Positions 1 to 5,531 of a DNA stretch of 7,944 nucleotides are shown piece after piece. Origin of the DNA: Methanosarcinales archaeon (GTDB taxonomy: Archaea; Halobacteriota; Syntropharchaeia; Alkanophagales; Methanospirareceae); contig WJOV01000146.1 in assembly GCA_009618475.1 (NCBI GenBank), positions 1 to 7,944 of the forward strand, in the 5' to 3' direction. The translations under genes and the position numbers were made by a program. The notes beneath the pieces were generated by a model that saw only the letters and a list, made by a program, of their open reading frames with translations, was not told the DNA's origin and did not search any database. Numbering within the stretch: position 1 is the stretch's first letter; every line of letters starts with the position of its first letter.

Positions 1-101
1 TGGATGTATCAGTTAGATATATGGTTAGATGGTTATAATAATTGATGCAGCGCGAACGTGGGGTTATAGTGTATATACAATCAAAAATAGCCCAAAGTCC
101 T

Positions 102-938
102 CTATAAGCGGACAGAGCTGTTTGTTAATTTCGCACCACATCCGAGACACCTGCTGCAAACGGCAAGCAAAAGAAATGCAATTGCGAAAAGCACTATGCT
201 GGAATAATCGTGAAAGAACCGCATTGCTGCTTTGCTTCCGTAGTAATTGGCGATGAGAAGCAGTGCAACTAGTCTTGAGACATTAGCAAAGAGTGCAATC
301 GGGAGTGCAGCGAAAAAAAGAATCGCCTTTCTGTAAAAGGGGCATTTGATGAAATAAGCGAAGACGGCTGCTAATGCTAATAGTGCGATAAGCGTGTGCA
401 TGCCGCTGCATGGCGCTCCAATCACAAAAATATCCTTTTCAAGATGTATTTCCGCTCCAATAGTAGTAACAGGAATCCCCATCATTCCGATGACCAGCGA
501 AGAATAACGGGCAGAAAAAGATTGTAGAAAACTGGCAATGCTCGGCAAAAAAGGCAGTGGAATGCCGAACACGAGAAAGCAAACAGGGAAAAGCAGTGAC
601 CGCATCGCCTCTCTTCCGTACAGGTAAAGAATCAAGCCGCTTAATACGATTAAGAAAGAGATGGCTAAACCAAACTGCGCCCTCCAGAAGAAGCTGATAA
701 CATAGACAAGCAAGCCTGATGCGAGCACGATAAGCCCGGCACTGAAAGGCTCTTTATGTAACTCACGTCTTTTTTTCCAAACAATAAGACCAGAGATTAA
801 CGGAACAAGGAAACCGTGAGAATACGCTGGATCTCCCAGCCAGGAATCAACCAGCCAAACAAAAGTGCGGATATAAAGAAGAAGCAAAAAAGTAACGACT
901 AATACAACGCTTATCAAAATATATTTGTTGTTGCTCAT
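102..938 (-). CDS. Exosortase/archaeosortase-family transpeptidase, integral membrane
   Basis: A 278-residue, almost wholly hydrophobic protein with about eight predicted membrane segments (for example near 7-29, 66-84, 88-108, 180-197, 205-230, 244-264). The N-terminal DPAYSHGFLVPLIS (36-49) is typical of the exosortase family. The three conserved catalytic positions are visible: Cys177 in GAPCSGMHTL, Arg222 in ANVSRL and His243 in FFHDYSS. Known members cut and transfer surface proteins that carry a C-terminal sorting signal (PEP-, PGF- or PEF-CTERM type) at the outer face of the membrane. Length fits a stand-alone enzyme without a fused EpsI domain. The ATG at 938 has GAGGA about 13 nt upstream, a rather long spacing. 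No sorting-signal substrate and no other cell-surface gene lies in the window, so the subfamily and target are unknown. The family call is firm; the subfamily is not. Confidence 0.9.
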   Translation of the reverse strand: MSNNKYILISVVLVVTFLLLLYIRTFVWLVDSWLGDPAYSHGFLVPLISGLIVWKKRRELHKEPFSAGLIVLASGLLVYVISFFWRAQFGLAISFLIVLSGLILYLYGREAMRSLLFPVCFLVFGIPLPFLPSIASFLQSFSARYSSLVIGMMGIPVTTIGAEIHLEKDIFVIGAPCSGMHTLIALLALAAVFAYFIKCPFYRKAILFFAALPIALFANVSRLVALLLIANYYGSKAAMRFFHDYSSIVLFAIAFLLLAVCSRCLGCGAKLTNSSVRL

Positions 939-990
939 GTCTAATACTTATTCCTCATAAACTAAAAAATCTCAACACTTCGCGTTCTAA

Positions 991-1119
991 AATGGACTGG
1001 AAATAAAAACAGAAACTGGAGTTGTACATGTTAAAATAAAAGAAAGCGAATCACCTACCACGGTTCTAATTATGGATTGCGGAGAGCCATTGCTTGGCAT
1101 GGAAGCCCTGGTAACTTTC
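991..1119 (+). pseudogene. C-terminal fragment of a clan AA (retropepsin-like) aspartic protease
   Basis: A frame open from 991 encodes about 43 residues including GVVHVKIKESESPTTVLIMD and then CGEPLLGMEAL. The order (a strand resembling a V.VKIK segment, a PTTV.I strand, then EPLLGxEAL) matches my memory of the C-terminal half of small archaeal and bacterial clan AA aspartic proteases. The catalytic DTGA half is absent, because a stop codon lies at 988-990. Similarity ends at about 1116, exactly where the duplicated ade segment begins; the frame then runs on in unrelated residues to a stop at 1147-1149. It has no plausible start codon or promoter and is best read as a relic. Family assignment is by motif memory only. 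Confidence 0.45.
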
Positions 1120-1248
1120 TATCGCATCTCACAAGTTTTCTTTGTATAAAAATAGAAAATGAAAACAAAAAATTTGATAGACATCGCCGCAGGCAAAGAA
1201 AAATCGGATTTAGTGCTAAAAACGCAAACCTCGTGAACGTATGCAGTG
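1116..1248 (+). repeat. Direct repeat copy 1: duplicate of the ade upstream region and 5' end
   Basis: These 133 bases match 1685-1818 with six substitutions and one missing A (in the A run near 1217-1222), about 95% identity by eye. The repeat covers the 43 nt before the ade start codon and the first 30 or so codons. Outside these limits the flanks are unrelated: protease fragment to the left, vapC remnant to the right. The two copies are in the same orientation and enclose the vapB region. Confidence 0.95.
1159..1248 (+). pseudogene. Truncated duplicate of the adenine deaminase gene start
   Basis: The ATG at 1159 opens a copy of the ade N-terminus (MKTKNLIDIAAGKEKSDLVL). After codon 21 a single-base deletion in the A run shifts the frame and a TGA at 1234-1236 ends it at 25 residues. 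Similarity to ade continues at the DNA level to 1248 and then stops. Five of the six substitutions fall in codons 2-7; four of the affected codons keep the same residue and one changes Pro to Thr. No catalytic residue is included, so no activity is possible. A short peptide could still be made, because the copied upstream sequence is nearly identical to that of the real gene. Confidence 0.9.
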
Positions 1249-1259
1249 AAAGCTAAATA

Positions 1260-1387
1260 TCACCACGATTCAACCAATAGTCCTGTAACCCGCTCAAAAT
1301 GTTTGATGTTCCTTGTGATGAGTTTATCCCCATTAGCCAAAACAATACTTGAAATCAACGTAAAAAATCCGTATCAAAACAGACCAT
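1260..1387 (-). pseudogene. vapC: vapC-type PIN-domain toxin with large internal deletion
   Basis: The vapB stop overlaps an ATG by one base (TGATG, ATG at 1387-1385), the usual vapBC coupling. That ATG starts MVCFDTDFL, the N-terminal strand of a PIN domain including its first acidic residue. The frame hits TGA after ten codons. In another frame the sequence continues LISSIVLANGDKLITRNIKH, then FERVTGLLVESW and a stop at 1260-1262, which is the normal VapC C-terminus. About 40 codons remain of a family that is usually near 130, so roughly 270 nt from the middle, with the other PIN acidic residues, are gone and the two ends are out of frame. The gene cannot encode an active RNase. The end call is very secure; the size of the deletion is estimated from the family length. 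Confidence 0.88.
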
Positions 1388-1626
1388 CAAAAATCCCTCT
1401 CTTTAAATTTTACTTTCTCTCTATTTTTATATATTTCTTCCACATCCGAAGCTAAAATCAATGTTTCCCGGTCTATTTCCATTGCCTTGACATAATTCAA
1501 CAGATCACGTGATTTGCTTTCCGTGAAGTCCCGAAGTATCACATCAGTAAACGATTCTTTGCCTTTCCTCAGAGTGTTCAAAACATTATACGCATCTTCC
1601 GAGAGCGTTATTGTTTTGTGCGACAT
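1387..1626 (-). CDS. vapB: VapB-type antitoxin (UPF0330-like), orphaned
   Basis: A 79-residue protein beginning MSHKTITLSEDAYNVLNTLR and continuing with KGKESFTDVILRDF, the hallmark N-terminus of the archaeal VapB antitoxins of the UPF0330 group. The first half should form a short DNA-binding fold used for autoregulation. The charged C-terminus (roughly 50-79) would normally wrap around the VapC PIN toxin. The frame is intact, and a good TATA element lies about 38 nt upstream of the ATG, so it is probably expressed. Its partner vapC directly downstream is deleted internally, which leaves the antitoxin without its cognate toxin here. It could still act on a related toxin elsewhere or simply await decay. 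Confidence 0.85.
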   Translation of the reverse strand: MSHKTITLSEDAYNVLNTLRKGKESFTDVILRDFTESKSRDLLNYVKAMEIDRETLILASDVEEIYKNREKVKFKERDF

Positions 1627-1656
1627 TTTTCATTACTTATTGTAACAAGTCTTTAG

Positions 1657-1674
1657 TATTTATAAATTTTTCGG
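1657..1674. promoter_or_regulatory. TATA/BRE element of vapB, possibly shared with ade
   Basis: Read on the minus strand this is CCGAAAAATTTATAAATA, a good archaeal BRE plus TATA box. Its centre lies about 38 nt before the vapB ATG, giving a predicted leader near 12 nt. The core TTTATAAA is symmetric, so it could also fire rightward into ade, with a start near 1690 and a leader of about 38 nt. The TATA-like TTGTATAAAAATAG at 1710-1723 sits too close to the ade ATG to drive a normal leadered transcript. Confidence 0.5.
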
Positions 1675-1684
1675 ATTTATCATT

Positions 1685-1818
1685 TTTCTATTGCATCTCA
1701 CAAGTTTTCTTTGTATAAAAATAGAAAATGAAGCCAAAGAATTTAATTGACATCGCCGCAGGCAAAGAAAAATCGGATTTAGTGCTAAAAAACGCAAACC
1801 TCGTGAACGTATGCAGTG
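1685..1818 (+). repeat. Direct repeat copy 2: upstream region and 5' end of intact ade
   Basis: The partner of the repeat at 1116-1248. It lies within the functional gene and ends at the GTATGCAGTG shared by both copies (codon 30 or so). The repeat start-to-start distance is 569 bp, and the 436 bp between the copies (1249-1684) hold the vapB/vapC remnant. Confidence 0.95.
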
Positions 1819-3443
1819 GCGAGATATACGAAACCGACATTGCGATTGCTCGTGGTTTAATCGTGGGATTAGGAAGATACGAGGGTAGGGAAGAGATAGA
1901 CGCTCAGGATAAATACGCAGTTCCTGGGTTGATAGACGGGCATACGCACATAGAAATGAGTATGCTTTCGGTAAGCGAGTTTGCAAATGCGGTAGTGCCT
2001 CGTGGGACGACTGCGGTGGTTGCGGACCCGCATGAAATAGCAAATGTCTTAGGAATCGAGGGAATAAGAGCGATTTTAGAGGAGGCAAAGGCAACGCCGC
2101 TAAAAGTATTTTGCATGGCTCCTTCCTGCGTGCCTTCTACCGACCCTTCTCTCGGACTTGAGACCCCGGGTGCGAGGATAGAGCATGAAGAAATAAAGGA
2201 GCTGCTGCTGATGGAAGGGGTCATAGGTCTGGCAGAGGTGATGAATTACGGTGGTGTCATAACAAAAGAGGAGGAGGTATGGAAGAAAATAGAGCTTGCA
2301 AAGCAGTTAAAAACGCCAATAGATGGCCATGCTCCGCTACTCAGCGGTAAAGAGCTAAACGCTTATGTCTTAAGTGGTGTCGGCTCGGACCACGAGAGTG
2401 TCTCGCATGATGAAGCGTGGGAAAAACTCCGGCTGGGTATGCGGGTGATGGTAAGAGAAGGTTCAGTGGCAAAGAACTTGAAAAATATCGCTCCTTTGTT
2501 GAAATCCGTAGATACGAGGAATTGCATGCTCGTCACCGACGGCGACCGAACACCGCTCGATTTAAAGGAAGAAGGCTATTTAGACCACGTTTTGAGAAGA
2601 GCCATTGAAGAAGGCATAGACGCTGTAAAAGCAGTGCAGATGTGCACGATAAATCCAGCGCAATGGTTCAAATTAGACGATTTTTTTGGATGCATTTCAC
2701 CCGGTAAAATCGCTGACATCGTGCTGTTAAACAATTTGGAGCGATTTGAAGTAGCGAAAGTGATAGTGAATGGGAAGATTTTGACTGAGTTTGCTTCTCG
2801 CACCAAATACGACTATAAGCATTTTTATCCAGGATACGGCGAAAGTGTAAGGATAAAGCAAGTAAAGCCAGAGGATTTTGAGATAAAGCTGGAAAGAGCG
2901 ATAAAGGTGAGAATAATTGGTTTGATAGAAGGCGAACTCCTGACTGAGGAGATTATAGAGGCGATAAGTGGTATAGACATAGCTCGTGATATATTAAAAA
3001 TTGGCGTGGTCGAAAGGCATCATAGCTCTGGCAATACGGGCTTGGGGTTCGTAAAAGGGTTTGGATTGAAAAACGGTGCCGTCGCTTCCTCTATCGCTCA
3101 CGATTCTCATAATATCGTGGTTATAGGAACAAACGAAAAAGACATGGCTTTCGCTTGTAACCGCTTAAAAGAAATAGGCGGTGGAATTGCTCTGTGCAGC
3201 GGATGCGAGTTAAAGAGCGAGTTGGAATTGCCTATTGCGGGGTTAATGACCGATAAAGGACTGGATTATGCGGTAAAAAAACAAAAAGAGATGAACGATA
3301 AAATTTCAGAGATGGGTTGTAAACTGCAAGCTCCTTTTATTACACTCTCTTTCCTCGCTTTGCCGGTGATACCCGCGCTGAAGATAACGGATAAGGGGTT
3401 GGTGGACGTGGAGAAAGGGAGAATAGTTGCGCTGCTTAAATGA
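1728..3443 (+). CDS. ade: Adenine deaminase
   Basis: A 571-residue amidohydrolase-superfamily enzyme, full length for Ade (about 570-600). It converts adenine to hypoxanthine and ammonia in cytosolic purine salvage. The metal-site motif PGLIDGHTHIE has His72 and His74; VADPHEIAN (98-106) follows; Glu170 in GLAEVMNYGG, His201 in DGHAP and His222 in GSDHES complete the expected ligand set. The barrel ends with VTDGDRTP (269-276), where many Ade proteins have TDD(K/R). The Ade-specific C-terminal domain is present: VVERHHSSGNTGLG (427-440), SSIAHDSHNI (454-463), APFITLSFLALPV (535-547). The start fits family alignments but has no Shine-Dalgarno. The gene's first 30 codons are duplicated upstream. 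Its stop codon overlaps an ATG of the next frame, but the true start of that gene is probably 78 nt downstream of the ade stop. Confidence 0.96.
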   Translation: MKPKNLIDIAAGKEKSDLVLKNANLVNVCSGEIYETDIAIARGLIVGLGRYEGREEIDAQDKYAVPGLIDGHTHIEMSMLSVSEFANAVVPRGTTAVVADPHEIANVLGIEGIRAILEEAKATPLKVFCMAPSCVPSTDPSLGLETPGARIEHEEIKELLLMEGVIGLAEVMNYGGVITKEEEVWKKIELAKQLKTPIDGHAPLLSGKELNAYVLSGVGSDHESVSHDEAWEKLRLGMRVMVREGSVAKNLKNIAPLLKSVDTRNCMLVTDGDRTPLDLKEEGYLDHVLRRAIEEGIDAVKAVQMCTINPAQWFKLDDFFGCISPGKIADIVLLNNLERFEVAKVIVNGKILTEFASRTKYDYKHFYPGYGESVRIKQVKPEDFEIKLERAIKVRIIGLIEGELLTEEIIEAISGIDIARDILKIGVVERHHSSGNTGLGFVKGFGLKNGAVASSIAHDSHNIVVIGTNEKDMAFACNRLKEIGGGIALCSGCELKSELELPIAGLMTDKGLDYAVKKQKEMNDKISEMGCKLQAPFITLSFLALPVIPALKITDKGLVDVEKGRIVALLK

Positions 3444-3447
3444 AAAG

Positions 3448-3456
3448 TTATAATAC
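3448..3456 (+). promoter_or_regulatory. Candidate TATA box for cfbD
   Basis: TTATAATAC lies directly after the ade stop codon. Transcription about 26 nt downstream would start near 3478, giving a leader of about 43 nt that begins at the hairpin and contains the strong ribosome binding site. This suggests cfbD can be transcribed independently of ade, although read-through is equally possible. Confidence 0.4.
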
Positions 3457-3477
3457 AAACTTTTTATTGCTAACTAA

Positions 3478-3497
3478 CCTCTTCTTTAGAAAAGAGG
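3478..3497 (+). promoter_or_regulatory. Stem-loop in the cfbD leader
   Basis: CCTCTT and AAGAGG form a perfect 6-bp stem around CTTTAGAA. It lies seven bases upstream of the GGAGG of cfbD. It is not followed by a T run, so it is not an obvious terminator. A role at the 5' end of the mRNA is speculative. Confidence 0.35.
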
Positions 3498-3504
3498 ATA
3501 AAAA

Positions 3505-3509
3505 GGAGG
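3505..3509 (+). promoter_or_regulatory. Shine-Dalgarno that decides the cfbD start
   Basis: GGAGG (in AAAAGGAGGATGA) sits 11 nt before the ATG at 3521 and is the strongest ribosome binding site in the window. The alternative in-frame ATG at 3440, overlapping the ade stop, has no comparable site. It would add 27 residues (MKSYNTNFLLL...) absent from the family as I know it. Confidence 0.7.
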
Positions 3510-3520
3510 ATGACAAGAGT

Positions 3521-4654
3521 ATGAGCGAGGAAATGATACTGCATCCGAGACCGAGTGCGATAGTAGCTGCTCTTTATACGCTCCGCGATTTGGATGCAGG
3601 CGTTGCAGTTCTGCATGGTCCCGCAGGATGCAGTTTCAAACACAGCCGACTGCTTGAAGAAGATGGTATGCACGTTTTAACCTCGGCGATGAACGAAACC
3701 GATTTTGTGTTTGGCGGGCATGAATCGCTCGTGGAGGTGCTGATAAAAGCGGAAGAGATGTTTCATCCGGCGTTGATGGGCGTGATAGGCACCTGTTCGA
3801 GTATGATAATAGGCGAAGACTTGCATCAGGCGGTAGCGGATAGTGGGGTAGGATGTAAGGTGATAGCAGTGAACGTGCATGCAGGATACAGGGACAACAC
3901 GGTGGGCGTTATCCTGACTTTGGAATCGGCTTATAAATCAGGTATAATTAGCGGTGATGAGTTTGAGCGGCAGAAGAGAATGCTTGAAGTGGCAACGAAG
4001 TTAGAAAAAGAAGTTGGAGCAGCCTGCAAAAGTTATATCCCGCCATCTAAAGGAGATTCGAAAATAGACGTTGCAAACAGGCTGCTTGAGCTTATTGGAA
4101 AGGGTAAAAAGGGAATATGCGTTTTAAATGCGAAAAAAGAGACGGTTTTTATGTTTGCCGATATTTTAAGGGCTGTGAATAAAGTCGCCGCACCTTCGCA
4201 AATCGTCAATATTGCCAATCTCGATAAAGAAGTGGGCTTGAAAAAGATTCGGGGATACTCGGATAAAATTCTGGATGAATTAGCGGCTGAAGGTATCGAA
4301 ATAGACCACATAATCGGCGGGTTGGATGAGTATCCGGTTGCAGGCGAGAAAGCGGCTGCTTTTATCAGGGACCTTTATAACTCCGGGGATGTAAATGTGG
4401 ATTACGATTTTGCAGTTTTATTAGGTATTCCGCATGCAGTGCCTCTGGAAAAGTATGGTATAAAAATGGAGATATTTTCGGTTACTAACGGTCCGAGAAC
4501 AATCGAGCCGTTAAAATGGCTTGGGCATGACCACGCAGTGCTTGAAATTGACCTTCATCCGAAAACGATGGGTGCTACCGGGATTGTTCCTTCGGAGTTC
4601 GGTGATACATTGCTGAAGTTAAAACGTATAAAAAATGAAAAGTGCAAAAGTTAA
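3521..4654 (+). CDS. cfbD: Ni-sirohydrochlorin a,c-diamide reductive cyclase subunit CfbD
   Basis: A 377-residue NifD-like protein, also known as methanogenesis marker 13. With the NifH-like CfbC it forms a nitrogenase-related complex that uses ATP and low-potential electrons to reduce and cyclise Ni-sirohydrochlorin a,c-diamide to seco-F430, the penultimate step to coenzyme F430 of methyl-coenzyme M reductase. Diagnostic stretches are [19 protein letters not shown] (6-24), [19 protein letters not shown] (31-49), [14 protein letters not shown] (61-74) and [12 protein letters not shown] (90-101). Cys37 and Cys92 are the likely iron-sulphur ligands. The C-terminus keeps [20 protein letters not shown] chose the ATG at 3521 over 3440 because of the strong GGAGG and the family N-terminus. 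No cfbC or other cfb gene is adjacent in the window. An mcr-bearing archaeon is implied. Confidence 0.93.
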   Translation: MSEEMILHPRPSAIVAALYTLRDLDAGVAVLHGPAGCSFKHSRLLEEDGMHVLTSAMNETDFVFGGHESLVEVLIKAEEMFHPALMGVIGTCSSMIIGEDLHQAVADSGVGCKVIAVNVHAGYRDNTVGVILTLESAYKSGIISGDEFERQKRMLEVATKLEKEVGAACKSYIPPSKGDSKIDVANRLLELIGKGKKGICVLNAKKETVFMFADILRAVNKVAAPSQIVNIANLDKEVGLKKIRGYSDKILDELAAEGIEIDHIIGGLDEYPVAGEKAAAFIRDLYNSGDVNVDYDFAVLLGIPHAVPLEKYGIKMEIFSVTNGPRTIEPLKWLGHDHAVLEIDLHPKTMGATGIVPSEFGDTLLKLKRIKNEKCKS

Positions 4655-4732
4655 ATTTGACAGATGGCGATAATAAAAGGTTTAAAGTCAAAATTGCTCT
4701 TCTTCACTTATATTTTACATTTTACATTTTTC
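4652..4732 (+). terminator. Possible cfbD transcription terminator region
   Basis: TTTGAC at 4655-4660 and GTCAAA at 4687-4692 can pair over a 26-nt loop. Downstream is pyrimidine-rich DNA with two tandem TTTTACA units (4713-4726) and a T run, as expected for archaeal T-rich termination after cfbD. The stem is short, so the T-rich tract is the main support. The same stretch is the ragged 3' end of the opposing arsA remnant. Confidence 0.3.
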
Positions 4733-4815
4733 ATCTCAGATAGTTTTAAGGCGGTTGCACTTGAAATGACCGATTTACCTGATCCGCCTTTGCCCGTGTA
4801 AAATATAACTCTCAT
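4708..4815 (-). pseudogene. arsA: N-terminal remnant of ArsA-type arsenite-transport ATPase
   Basis: Thirty-five codons from the ATG at 4815. Residues 1-28 (MRVIFYTGKGGSGKSVISSA, then TALKLSEM) are the start of an ArsA/GET3-family ATPase with the deviant Walker A motif GKGGSGKS (8-15), including the signature Lys9 and catalytic Lys14. Similarity stops at about 4734; seven unrelated residues from low-complexity AT-rich DNA follow, then TAA. ArsA proteins are usually at least 300 residues, so over 90% is missing, including the switch and metalloid-binding parts. The remnant lies 75 nt downstream of a broken acr3 on the same strand, which supports an arsenic-efflux origin over other MinD/CooC-like ATPases. 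It is too short to be an ATPase. Confidence 0.8.
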
Positions 4816-4840
4816 CTTTCGCTACCAAATTATATCGAAA

Positions 4841-4859
4841 CACTATAATTATTATAGTG
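4841..4859. promoter_or_regulatory. Perfect 19-bp palindrome, candidate operator
   Basis: CACTATAATTATTATAGTG consists of two 9-bp arms around a central T. It lies 26-44 nt upstream of the arsA remnant's ATG, where an archaeal TATA box would be, and itself contains TATAAT. A repressor binding here would block the promoter. Its position between arsenic genes suggests an ArsR-like operator, but no regulator gene is present and the match is to position, not to a known site. Confidence 0.45.
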
Positions 4860-4863
4860 CATT

Positions 4864-4880
4864 ACTAAATCTTCTTTAGT
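4864..4880. terminator. Small inverted repeat after the acr3 remnant
   Basis: ACTAAA and TTTAGT form a 6-bp stem around TCTTC, 11-27 nt past the acr3 remnant's stop codon on the minus strand. It is weak and AT-rich with no following T run; it may be chance. Confidence 0.2.
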
Positions 4881-4890
4881 CGAGTAGAGC

Positions 4891-5220
4891 TCATAGTCCA
4901 TCTCCTAAAAATAGCCATGCGAAAAAAGCCATTGTGAATGGTTTTATCGCCCAGTTCATGAATAATGTAGTGGCTATCGGTTTTGGCGTCCTGATCGCCT
5001 TCTTCACTTCTCCAAAGCTAATTTGAACCATTATCGGGTATATCATGGCAAACAGGCAGATAGCAATGGGGATAGAGATATGAGCCACTTCCAATATTGC
5101 CAGAAGTTCCGAAAGCTGAGGAAAAACTCTGCCAAGGATGGTCCCTGCAAGTATGCAGATTATAACCCATAAAGTGAGATATTTCTCCCAGATTCCAGGT
5201 TTTCGTTCCTTGTTTCCCAT
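4891..5220 (-). pseudogene. acr3: Truncated Acr3-family arsenite permease (N-terminal third)
   Basis: A 109-residue frame starting MGNKERKPGIWEKYLTLWVI. The signature follows: SIPIAICLFAMIYPIMVQI (49-67), FGEVKKAIRTPKPIATT (69-85) and FMNWAIKPFTMAFFAWLFL (87-105). This is the start of an Acr3 (bile acid/arsenite transporter superfamily) protein, which extrudes arsenite across the membrane. Family members are about 340-380 residues with ten membrane segments; only about three remain, and the conserved fourth-helix cysteine needed for arsenite transport is missing. The TGA comes right after FLGDGL, and the 75 nt that follow do not resume the protein in any frame, so this is a deletion rather than a frameshift. 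A TATA element is still in place 38 nt upstream. It is probably not functional. Confidence 0.85.
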
Positions 5221-5393
5221 TTCCCAGTTTTTTTCTTGGTAAACCTTCGCATCGTTATAAAGTCTTAAGCAATTACCTTCTGAAGGTTCTGCACAACATC
5301 TATCATATTTTCATATCCCCCCCATCTTTATTTGCAACCCTCATCACTCATTCCTTACACAAAAGTGAAATGCAGCGTAATAAATCCTATAAG
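5221..5393. other. Intergenic region upstream of the acr3 remnant
   Basis: Contains the acr3 TATA element, the inverted repeat at 5275-5287 and a run of seven C residues at 5317-5323. Minus-strand reading gives only a 20-codon frame (5265-5327) ending NMIDVVQNLQKVIA, which I cannot assign. Nothing else is visible; the DNA is likely derived from lost genes. Confidence 0.4.
5254..5261 (-). promoter_or_regulatory. TATA box of the acr3 remnant
   Basis: TTTATAAC on the minus strand is centred about 38 nt before the ATG at 5220, the same spacing as for vapB. A perfect inverted repeat ACCTTC-T-GAAGGT (5275-5287) lies 13 bp further upstream and could be an activator or repressor site. Confidence 0.4.
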
Positions 5394-5531
5394 TCATGGT
5401 TCAATGTAGTCTAACACCAGTCCGTTTGGTGGGGCTCGAAATGTAACTCTAATGGTCCCCCAAGCATTTTTTTCTTTTATAATCCTTAATTGCCTCGTGA
5501 AGTGCATCGGCTGCCAGGTTGGAACAATGCA
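5394..5531 (-). pseudogene. Unassigned C-terminal coding scrap overlapping the alcohol dehydrogenase tail
   Basis: On the minus strand a 45-codon frame reads CIVPTWQPMHFTRQLRIIKE, then KNAWGTIRVTF, then RAPPNGLVLDYIEP and TGA. The closing APPNGLVLDYIEP has the look of a real protein terminus; archaeal TruA pseudouridine synthases end in a similar APPxGLxLxxV pattern, but the upstream part does not fit TruA clearly. The frame overlaps the non-homologous tail of the dehydrogenase remnant (5486-5527), so the join between the two genes is probably near 5528-5533. I do not recognise the gene with confidence; it may also be a chance open frame. Confidence 0.3.

Noticed and set aside
29..256. Plus-strand frame at the left edge (MVIIIDAARTWGYS...)
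   Set aside because: It lies mostly antisense to the archaeosortase, has a stop just before its ATG and no recognisable family features. Positions 1-101 show no supported gene.
1246..1455. 69-codon plus-strand frame across the vapC/vapB end
   Set aside because: It is antisense to the clear vapC C-terminus and vapB tail and has no family resemblance.
1249..1684. Insertion sequence between the direct repeats
   Set aside because: The 436 bp hold only vapB and the vapC remnant; there is no transposase fragment and no terminal inverted repeats.
1660..2094. 144-codon minus-strand frame inside ade
   Set aside because: Composition is rich in Leu, Arg, Pro and Ser, as expected of an antisense shadow of the real ade frame; it has no motif.
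3440..3520. N-terminal extension of cfbD from the ATG overlapping the ade stop
   Set aside because: No ribosome site; the 27 extra residues are unlike the family, and a TATA, hairpin and GGAGG occupy the same bases.
4713..4732. Tandem TTTTACA units as a possible CRISPR or mobile-element repeat
   Set aside because: Only two 7-nt units in AT-rich DNA with no spacers; more consistent with a T-rich terminator or low-complexity junction.
5265..5327. Short minus-strand frame ending NMIDVVQNLQKVIA
   Set aside because: It looks slightly protein-like but is only 20 codons, interrupted upstream, and matches no family I can name.
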